From positions 1 through 7,409 of the forward strand of contig CAIMFE010000187.1 in NCBI GenBank assembly GCA_903840235.1: a stretch of DNA of 7,409 nucleotides. The letters run 5' to 3'. The translations under genes were made by a program, and so were the position numbers. Each line of letters begins with the position of its first letter. Position 1 is the first letter of the stretch. Below are positions 1 to 5,895 of the stretch, piece by piece. This DNA is from an uncultured Opitutia bacterium (GTDB taxonomy: Bacteria > Verrucomicrobiota > Verrucomicrobiia > Opitutales > UBA953). Under the pieces are notes generated by a model, which made no database searches, was not told where the DNA came from, and was given only the letters and a program-made list of their open reading frames with translations.

Positions 1-120
1 ACGCAAGTCCTGAGCATGAGTTTCGGACCGTCACTCGGCCTCCAACTCGTCTTCTGGAATATCGTTTTAGTGGCTCAGCTTGCGACGAAGTTCTTAACCG
101 AATTCTGGAAGCACGTCTAA
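1..120 (+). CDS. C-terminal end of an unidentified, probably membrane protein (5' truncated)
   Basis: The first reading frame is open from the window edge to TAA at 118-120 and encodes 39 residues ending in TEFWKHV. Residues 13-33 are a near-continuous hydrophobic run (LGLQLVFWNIVLVAQLATKFL), consistent with a last membrane helix and a short charged tail. By hand count G+C is about 51%, 36% and 69% at codon positions 1, 2 and 3, a pattern expected of a real coding frame. The stop lies one base from the convergent ppc stop, and no terminator hairpin is visible between them. I do not recognise the family, and too little is present to infer a function. Another + frame (3-176) is also open but would run about 55 bases into ppc, so I prefer this one. 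Confidence 0.45.
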   Translation, partial: TQVLSMSFGPSLGLQLVFWNIVLVAQLATKFLTEFWKHV

Positions 121-121
121 A

Positions 122-2869
122 TCAACCCGTCGCTTGCAGACCAGCGGCGATAGCATTGAGCGAAAGTAGCATCTGAGGAACTAAGGCATCGGCTTCCTTA
201 CGATCTCCGTCAGCCGATTTCTTTCTCCAATCCTTGAGAATGGCTACTTGCTGTTCATGCAATAGGTCAATCGCTTCTTCGCGAAGCTTGATGACTTTAC
301 GCAGACGCGGACGACCTTCCGTAAGTTTTTTATTTGATATCTCGTTCAATAATTTTTGAGCCAATAAATGTTCGTCGAGAATACGCTTAAGGAAAATATT
401 CTTAAGTTTCTTATCGGTAATCATCGAACCGTAGAGACGCATCATACCGCGATTGGCGGCGATAACGCTCGTGGCTGCGTTCTTGAGCATGTAACGCAGA
501 GGCGGCCAGGTATCGTACATCTCTTTCAATAATTCATAACCCTTAGGATCTTCCTCTTTAAGACGAGCTAAGGCTGACCCTACGCCGTACCAACCGGAGA
601 GATAGAAACGAGCTTGGCTCCACGAGAACACCCAGGGAATAGCACGTAAGTCTTCGAGTGAAGCAGCGCCGGTGCGACGCGAAGGACGTGAACCGATACG
701 GCTGGCTTCAATGACATCGATCGGAGTTACCTGACGGAAGAAATCGATGAACTTAGGAGTCTTGATGAGCGACTGGTAGGCCTCGCGAGAGAACTCAGCG
801 AACTTATCCATGACTTTGCTGATAGCAGCGTCTTGGGCTTTTTCTACTTCATCGAGAATTGTATGCTGAGTCACTCCAGCGAGTAATAATTCGAGATTAT
901 TTACTGCGGTAATGTGATTAGCGTATTTCTGGGTGATACTTTCACCCTGTTCGGTGACACGTAATTCGCCGTTAATACTTCCACGCGGTAAGGCGTCGAT
1001 AAAACGGTGAGTAGGACCAGCACCACGTGAAATCGTACCGCCACGACCGTGGAAGAACACGATGCGCACGCCGTGCTTCTCCCCTACTTTAGTTAAATTC
1101 TGTTGGGCACGATAGAGATTCCAGAGTGAGGCAAGAATACCGCCGTCTTTATTCGAATCCGAATAACCAATCATCACCTGTTGAGTTAGTCCGCGAGTAA
1201 TTCCGGCGTCGCGACGCATTTCAAGGGTGCGACGAGTAAACGGATGTGAAAGGAAATCATCTAGGATTGCGGTGCTGCGTTCTAAGTCGCCGATGGTTTC
1301 AAAAAGTGGAACTACGGGAAGTAAGCAATAAGGACTGTCGGATCCGCCGGCGGTTAGGCCTGCTTCACGAGCGATTAAATAAACGGAAAGTAAATCGGAG
1401 ACTGAGCGGGTCATACTCACAATCAATGAGCCTAAGCCCTCGGAACCGTAATGATTGATATGGGTGACTAAAGAGCGGTGACAGGCGATGACCGCGTCGG
1501 CTTCAGAACCGATACTCTCTTGTGAGCGAATAAATGGACGGGTTGAACGCAGTTCGGAATCCAGGAAGCCCAGGCGACGAGATTCATCCCAGTTTGGATA
1601 GTCGGTATCATCTAAACCAGCGACCGTCATGAGTTGTGAAATCGCTTTGTCGTGGAAGGCGCTGTTTTGACGGATATCCAACGTCGCCATGTGGAAACCA
1701 AAAATACGTAAGAAACGGATCAGGGGGTCGATTTCGTAACGGGCGATTTGTGCACCACCCACTTCAACTAAAGTTTCTCTTAAGAAAAGTAAGTCGGCAA
1801 TAATGCCGTCAGGCGTCTTGTGAAGACCGGCTGGACACTCACCCACGGCAGGCGGCATACGCAGACGAATAAGATTAATATACTGTCTCCAAGTTTCACC
1901 GATATTGCGGGCGATTGCTTGTTCGCCAGCTTCACCGAGGGCGGCTGCATGCTTCTCAACCTGTTTGATAAATACGGCGGGAGGAAGTTGTAAGTGGTCA
2001 CCTAAAGAAAGACGCTGGCCAAGAGTCTCGAGACGCTCGGTAACAATATTGAGCGCCGTGGTGCGGAAAAGATTTAATGCTTTGGTGGTAACTTCAGCAG
2101 TGACTAAGGGGTGACCATCGCGATCGCCGCCCACCCATGTTCCGAGAGTGATTATAGGTAAAGCGTCGGGGTGCTCAATCTTCTCGGGCGAAAAACCGGC
2201 CTCTTCCCACGCCTGACGCATGCGTAAATCCATGCTCACAATTGCCTCAGGGAAAACTTTGAATAAGAAATAATTAATGTTTCGGAGTTCCGACTGAACT
2301 TCAGGCTTTTGCTGGTAAAACTCACCGGTGCGCCAGAGACGTTCGAGAGCGACTTTGATTTCGTCGCGGATGGCACGTTGTTCTGCGGCCGTCCACATGC
2401 TGTTTTCGCGACGAACTAATAATTTATAAAGCTCGCGGTGAATTTCTAAAACTGTGGCACGTTTCGCTTCGGTTGGGTGCGCCGTCAGAACTGGTTCAAC
2501 GTGAATATCGCTCAAGCGCTTCGCCACTTGTTTGTCGGTTAGACCTTGATCACGCAGACGATTGAAAGCTTTGCCCCAAGTGCCAGGATCGGAAGCGAGT
2601 CCGTTTTTATCTTCGCGGATACGTTTCGACTGAGCAGAAGCATTTTCTTCCACCATGTTCAGTAACTGAAATGCGATTGAGTAAGCTTGCACACCGCGGT
2701 ACGAGAAAATTTGAACGCCACGCAATTTACGTTTACCCATCCATGGCAAAGTACCGGCTAAATCTTTATGACCTAACTGCTCAAGTACTTCGACAAAGCA
2801 CTCCATCATGAACGCGAGGTCGCGATCCACTTTCTTAAGTCCTTGAGCTAGGTCCTTATTGATAGGCAT
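122..2869 (-). CDS. ppc: phosphoenolpyruvate carboxylase
   Basis: This enzyme carboxylates phosphoenolpyruvate with bicarbonate to oxaloacetate, the cytosolic anaplerotic entry to the TCA cycle. The protein is 915 residues from the ATG at 2869 (E. coli 883). The signatures are present in order: VLTAHPTEAKR around catalytic His131, GTWVGGDRDG (243-252), GYSDSNKDGG (568-577), FHGRGGT (606-612), and IGSRP...LRAIPW, with Arg728 and Arg742 matching E. coli Arg699 and Arg713. A GTG at 2917 would add 16 residues, but family similarity begins just after the ATG (NKDLAQGLKKVDRDL), so I chose the ATG. No Shine-Dalgarno sequence precedes it. The C-terminus reads QATG where the family usually ends NTG, so the Asn equivalent to aspartate-binding Asn881 of E. 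coli is Ala913. Arg615 and Arg863 match the other effector residues Arg587 and Arg832. The reading frame is intact. It is convergent with the gene fragment at 1-120 and divergent from the helicase. Confidence 0.97.
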   Translation of the reverse strand: MPINKDLAQGLKKVDRDLAFMMECFVEVLEQLGHKDLAGTLPWMGKRKLRGVQIFSYRGVQAYSIAFQLLNMVEENASAQSKRIREDKNGLASDPGTWGKAFNRLRDQGLTDKQVAKRLSDIHVEPVLTAHPTEAKRATVLEIHRELYKLLVRRENSMWTAAEQRAIRDEIKVALERLWRTGEFYQQKPEVQSELRNINYFLFKVFPEAIVSMDLRMRQAWEEAGFSPEKIEHPDALPIITLGTWVGGDRDGHPLVTAEVTTKALNLFRTTALNIVTERLETLGQRLSLGDHLQLPPAVFIKQVEKHAAALGEAGEQAIARNIGETWRQYINLIRLRMPPAVGECPAGLHKTPDGIIADLLFLRETLVEVGGAQIARYEIDPLIRFLRIFGFHMATLDIRQNSAFHDKAISQLMTVAGLDDTDYPNWDESRRLGFLDSELRSTRPFIRSQESIGSEADAVIACHRSLVTHINHYGSEGLGSLIVSMTRSVSDLLSVYLIAREAGLTAGGSDSPYCLLPVVPLFETIGDLERSTAILDDFLSHPFTRRTLEMRRDAGITRGLTQQVMIGYSDSNKDGGILASLWNLYRAQQNLTKVGEKHGVRIVFFHGRGGTISRGAGPTHRFIDALPRGSINGELRVTEQGESITQKYANHITAVNNLELLLAGVTQHTILDEVEKAQDAAISKVMDKFAEFSREAYQSLIKTPKFIDFFRQVTPIDVIEASRIGSRPSRRTGAASLEDLRAIPWVFSWSQARFYLSGWYGVGSALARLKEEDPKGYELLKEMYDTWPPLRYMLKNAATSVIAANRGMMRLYGSMITDKKLKNIFLKRILDEHLLAQKLLNEISNKKLTEGRPRLRKVIKLREEAIDLLHEQQVAILKDWRKKSADGDRKEADALVPQMLLSLNAIAAGLQATG

Positions 2870-2876
2870 GTTGGTA

Positions 2877-2913
2877 ATTATTAGCACACGGACTTCGATT
2901 GTCGCAATCGCAA
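2877..2913 (-). promoter_or_regulatory. weak candidate ppc promoter
   Basis: Read on the minus strand, AATAAT (2882-2877) matches five of six bases of the TATAAT -10 box. It ends 7 bases before the ppc ATG. TTGCGA occurs twice in tandem upstream (2913-2908 and 2907-2902) and is a four-of-six -35 match. The spacing from the nearer copy is 19 bases, longer than ideal. If this -10 is used, transcription would start at or next to the ATG, giving a leaderless or nearly leaderless mRNA. That would fit the missing Shine-Dalgarno sequence. This is inference from short degenerate motifs. Confidence 0.25.
2896..2910. repeat. 15-bp palindrome in the ppc/helicase divergent region
   Basis: CGATTG-tcg-CAATCG is a perfect 6-bp inverted repeat around a 3-base centre. 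It lies in the 95-bp region between the divergent ppc and helicase starts and overlaps the possible ppc -35 elements. Its size and place suit a dimeric regulator operator, but no known consensus is recognised, and a repeat this short can arise by chance. Confidence 0.35.
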
Positions 2914-2964
2914 ACACCCATTGGCTTGCGTCTAAGTTCGAGCACGGTTTGCTGAAAAGTAGAT

Positions 2965-5331
2965 ATGTCGGAACAACGTCTTATCCTACCCGACCTCTGG
3001 CAGCAGACCGCCCTTCGCGCCCTCCGTGCGGGTAAAGACGTCATTGTTCAAGCACCCACGGGCTCGGGAAAGACCCACATATTTGAATTATTTATTAAAG
3101 GCGGCCATCAAGGCCAAGCGGTCTACACGGTACCGACCCGTGCTCTGGCCAATGACAAACGGGCCGAGTGGTCCGAGCTGGGTTGGGATGTCGGCATCGC
3201 CACCGGGGATATCAGCGAAAACCTGAATGCGCCGATCATCGTAGCTACACTCGAAACCCAACGTCAGAAATTTTTAGAAAATAAAGGGCCTGATTTATTA
3301 GTCATCGATGAATATCAAATGCTCACCGATAATCGACGTGGTGCTGCTTACGAAACCGTTTTAGCCCTCGCTCCGAAAACAACACAGCTTCTTTTACTCA
3401 GTGGAAGCGTCGCTAATCCAAAATCTGTGGTTGAATGGCTCAGTTCACTCGGTCGCGATGTCACTCTCATCGAAGAACACCGACGACCCGTTCCCTTAGA
3501 AGAAATTTGGTTAGATGCATTGGAAACAAAAGAGCCCGAAGGCGTTCGGAGCAGCATCGCACGAGCCGTAATTAAGGGTCTCCAATCAGATCTTGGACCG
3601 ATTTTAGTTTTTGCGCCTAGAAGAAAAGCTGCTGAACAAATCGCCAAAGACATTGCTTATGCCCTTCCACTGGGCAACGGACCACAATTAACGGCCGAAC
3701 AGAAAAAATTAGCGGGCGATGATTTATATAAATTATTAAGACAAGGGGTTGGCCTACATCACAGCGGATTAACCTATCAACAACGGAGCGAACTCATCGA
3801 ACCCTGGGCAAAATCGGGTAAATTAGATGTTGTGGTGGCAACGACCGGACTCGCTGCCGGCATTAATTTCTCTCTGCGTTCAGTGCTCGTGACCGATCGG
3901 AAATACATCACCGAACATGCCGAACAAGAAATTCGTCCCGATGAATTATTGCAGATGTTTGGTCGGGCGGGTCGACGAGGACTCGACGAAAAAGGCTATG
4001 CTGTGTGGTCGGGCGATTCACCACGACTTGGTGAAGCGAAGCCTTTACAAATCAAACGCAGTAAAGGTTTGGACTGGCCAGCTATCCTTACTGTCATGCG
4101 TCACTCCGATAAGCCCAAGGAGTCAGCTCAGAAATTTGTGCAAAGCCTATTCACGCGTGAACCGATTGAACTAGGATTAAACAAGCTCAGCGAAATTGGA
4201 AACAATCCCACGGTAGAACTTCCGGGTACCATCCGTCGCGTGGAAGAAATGTTAGGGCGCAACGGAATTTGGCAACGAATACGACCCACCAAAGTTGTGC
4301 CGATGAGCGAAGCGCTCATCCGAATTAAAGGTGAATGGTATCCTGCACTTTCCAAACCTGATTCACTCAAAGCCGTGACCTACGGCACACCTTGTAAAAT
4401 TAAACAGGAGAATGATATGACTTTTTATGGTCGCATCGTTCCCCTAGCCCATTTTCCCAAGACAAAAGAGACCGATGGATTAACCCCTGTAGAATGGCTA
4501 CGAAAAGCTCTTCAGAATTGGCCGGGCAAGAAGCCACGCACCAAGATTTGGACGTTGGAACAAATTGAAAAAGAAATCTTACCCATTTTACCTCAGCTGA
4601 CGCAAGGTGGACATCCGATTGACGGAATCCAAATTCAACGTGAGACGGTTATGGTTAAATTAGATTATTCCACAGCCCAAGTTCGGGTCATTCCTGATGC
4701 CCAAGAAGAAAATTTAATTAATCCCGACCGACGCTTCGTTGAGAAAGAAGATATTAATCTTAAGAATGTTCTCGGGACTAATCAGTCACAACTCTTCACC
4801 GCACAGTCAGGCAAACTCTGGCTCAAGCTGGGTTTGATCAAAGCAGATGGAACGCCAACTCCGCGTGGTCAAATCGCTTCACTCTTTCAACACGGTGAAG
4901 GACTGGCGGTAGCCGCAGCACTCGAAGATGGATCATACAATGTGGAGGATCTATGCTGGGATCTCGCTGAATTGCGTGCTGGTGATCGACTCGGAGCGGT
5001 TGCACGAAACTCCAGTCGTCTTGGTGCTTGCTGTCGCCTGACCTATAAATCACTCACAGCTGAAGGTTATCTGCATGATGGATTACCGGATGGGTTTGGC
5101 GAAGGCTGTGCTGAATTATTAAAAGATTTCGCACTGCATAATAAAACATCGCAATCCACTGAGCCCGATGGACGCGGACCTGGTCGGGGTGATTTAGAAA
5201 GAGCTCTACTCGAATGGCGGAGTACTCTTCGTTTGATTTCAAATTGTGAAAGCGGATTTTCAGAACGCTGGGATCAATTACAAAAATCGGCTAAGTCCGT
5301 TTTAGCACAAATCTCGCCGGAGCACTCTTAG
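2965..5331 (+). CDS. Ski2-like superfamily 2 DExH-box helicase
   Basis: This is an ATP-driven nucleic-acid helicase, most likely acting on RNA, of 788 residues. Core motifs in order are: APTGSGKT (30-37, Walker A), PTRALA (57-62, Ia), VATLET (93-98), DEYQ (115-118, II), SGS (146-148, III), RPVPLE (174-179, a Ski2-type hallmark), ILVFAPRR (213-220, IV), LHHSGL (264-269), ATTGLAAGIN (292-301, V) and QMFGRAGRRG (330-339, VI). HHSG, RPVPLE and QMxGRAGRRG place it with Ski2/Mtr4/HelY-like enzymes. Motif II is DEYQ, not DEVH, and resembles the DEIQM of Suv3. Residues 633-665 (TPRGQIASLFQHGEGL...) recall the region where the DSHCT domain of Mtr4-type proteins begins; residues about 415-620 match nothing I recognise. 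An in-frame TGA at 2953-2955 leaves ATG 2965 as the first start. No Shine-Dalgarno sequence is visible. It is divergent from ppc and followed on the same strand by rnpB. The substrate is unknown, and a DNA helicase is not excluded. Confidence 0.93.
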   Translation: MSEQRLILPDLWQQTALRALRAGKDVIVQAPTGSGKTHIFELFIKGGHQGQAVYTVPTRALANDKRAEWSELGWDVGIATGDISENLNAPIIVATLETQRQKFLENKGPDLLVIDEYQMLTDNRRGAAYETVLALAPKTTQLLLLSGSVANPKSVVEWLSSLGRDVTLIEEHRRPVPLEEIWLDALETKEPEGVRSSIARAVIKGLQSDLGPILVFAPRRKAAEQIAKDIAYALPLGNGPQLTAEQKKLAGDDLYKLLRQGVGLHHSGLTYQQRSELIEPWAKSGKLDVVVATTGLAAGINFSLRSVLVTDRKYITEHAEQEIRPDELLQMFGRAGRRGLDEKGYAVWSGDSPRLGEAKPLQIKRSKGLDWPAILTVMRHSDKPKESAQKFVQSLFTREPIELGLNKLSEIGNNPTVELPGTIRRVEEMLGRNGIWQRIRPTKVVPMSEALIRIKGEWYPALSKPDSLKAVTYGTPCKIKQENDMTFYGRIVPLAHFPKTKETDGLTPVEWLRKALQNWPGKKPRTKIWTLEQIEKEILPILPQLTQGGHPIDGIQIQRETVMVKLDYSTAQVRVIPDAQEENLINPDRRFVEKEDINLKNVLGTNQSQLFTAQSGKLWLKLGLIKADGTPTPRGQIASLFQHGEGLAVAAALEDGSYNVEDLCWDLAELRAGDRLGAVARNSSRLGACCRLTYKSLTAEGYLHDGLPDGFGEGCAELLKDFALHNKTSQSTEPDGRGPGRGDLERALLEWRSTLRLISNCESGFSERWDQLQKSAKSVLAQISPEHS

Positions 5332-5350
5332 AATATTTTTCTTATTAGAG

Positions 5351-5402
5351 GTTAAAAAACTCAGTCAATTTGAGGTGCTCGGAGTTTTAACTTTTCAAAT
5401 TG
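5351..5402. repeat. two crossing inverted repeats between helicase and rnpB
   Basis: Repeat A pairs 5351-5362 (GTTAAAAAACTC) with 5382-5391 (GAGTTTTAAC), giving ten base pairs with a two-A bulge. Repeat B pairs 5366-5373 (CAATTTGA) with 5395-5402 (TCAAATTG), eight perfect pairs. The 5' arm of B lies in the loop of A and its 3' arm lies beyond A, so the two are either alternative hairpins or an H-type pseudoknot. The position just after the helicase stop suggests mRNA 3'-end structure or termination. The 3' arm of B overlaps the possible rnpB -35 box. The stems are A/T-rich, so chance complementarity is a real alternative. Confidence 0.45.
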
Positions 5403-5419
5403 TGAAATAAATGTAGGAT
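5392..5419 (+). promoter_or_regulatory. candidate rnpB promoter
   Basis: TTTTCA (5392-5397, four of six matches to TTGACA) and TAGGAT (5414-5419, four of six to TATAAT, with the key first, second and last bases) are separated by 16 bases. The predicted start at about 5426 falls two bases before the 5' strand of RNase P helix P1. That agreement with the independently placed RNA end is the main support. Confidence 0.4.
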
Positions 5420-5425
5420 GTTGGG

Positions 5426-5800
5426 ACAGTCATATATGCGTATTCGCACGGGTTAAACCGTGAGGAAAGTCCGGACACCACAGGGTAGGATTCCCGCCGC
5501 AAGTCGGGGCACGGCGCAAGCCGTGACGGACAGTGCCACAGAGAAGATACCGCCGCTACCGCAAGGGAAACGGTAAGGGTGAAAAGGTGGGGTAAGAGCC
5601 CACCGCTCCAAGGGTAACCGCGGAGGCAAGGTAAACCCAATCCGGTGCAAGATAAACAGGAACCGCTACTAGGTCACCCACCGAGGTTCCGGGTTGTCGC
5701 ATCGCCGCAAGGCGGGACTTAAAACGTCAGAGAAATGAATACGCAGAGGTAGGGTGAGTACCCCCTCAGACAGAATCCGGCTTATAGTATATGACTCAAC
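5426..5800 (+). ncRNA. rnpB: RNase P RNA, bacterial class A
   Basis: This is the catalytic RNA of RNase P, which with the RnpA protein matures tRNA 5' ends. P1 pairs 5428-5436 with 5788-5796 (nine bp). P2 pairs TGCGTATTC (5437-5445) with GAATACGCA (5737-5745). P3 is 5447-5451/5458-5462. The universal core is GAGGAAAGTCCGG (5462-5474) with ACAGAATCCGGCTTATA (5770-5786). They form P4, eight pairs with the conserved bulged U at 5470. Also visible are the P9 stem with GCAA loop (5510-5525), ACAGAGAA (5538-5545), the P13-type hairpin GGTGGG...CCCACC near 5586, P16 (5659-5664/5685-5690), the GGU that binds the tRNA CCA end (5692-5694), and P18 with GCAA loop (5703-5714). P13, P16 and P18 mark class A. 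An extra hairpin at 5746-5767, between P2' and P4', is in the P19 position. The exact ends are uncertain by a few bases. Confidence 0.97.
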
Positions 5801-5804
5801 AGAC

Positions 5805-5840
5805 GGAGAGCCGATCGGAGACGATCGGCTCTCCCCCTTT
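5805..5840 (+). terminator. intrinsic terminator after rnpB
   Basis: A perfect 13-bp stem (5805-5817 with 5822-5834) closes on a GAGA tetraloop, starting nine bases after the RNase P P1 helix. It is followed by CCCTTTG, so the U-tract is short and preceded by C's. The very stable stem and its place argue for termination of rnpB. The weak tract leaves open that it also acts as a 3' stability or processing hairpin, or passes some transcription on to the next gene. Confidence 0.75.
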
Positions 5841-5895
5841 GTGCATTTGGTTAACTTCTTGCCATAAAAGCGATGCCCGACATCGATAACCCTAC

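Noticed and set aside
3..176. Alternative open + frame at the window start ending at TGA 174-176
   Set aside because: It would overlap the conserved 3' end of ppc by about 55 bases, and its codon-position composition is poorer than that of frame 1-120. It is not excluded outright because both are truncated.
1246..2114. Short open frames on both strands inside ppc (e.g. 1246-1458 +, 1905-2114 +, 1780-2001 -)
   Set aside because: They lie wholly inside the well-conserved ppc coding frame, show no family resemblance and have low-complexity Arg/Ser-rich products typical of shadow frames.
2869..2917. GTG start for ppc at 2917, adding 16 residues
   Set aside because: The extra hydrophobic segment is not part of the PEPC N-terminus, and it would cover the possible promoter. 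The ATG at 2869 sits right where family similarity begins.
2856..3044. 62-codon minus-strand frame spanning the ppc start and helicase start
   Set aside because: It overlaps both real genes in another frame, and the product is Arg/Cys-rich without any recognisable motif.
3348..5242. Minus-strand and alternative + frames within the helicase (e.g. 3348-3653, 4128-4370, 4838-5242)
   Set aside because: The helicase frame is continuous with all motifs in order. These frames are its shadows, with no upstream signals.
5510..5525. CACGGC-GCAA-GCCGTG hairpin as a separate regulatory element or terminator
   Set aside because: It is helix P9 of RNase P RNA with its GNRA loop and needs no other explanation.
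5395..5650. Two minus-strand open frames over the first half of rnpB
   Set aside because: The region is fully explained by RNase P RNA structure. The apparent proteins are antisense translations of a structured RNA.
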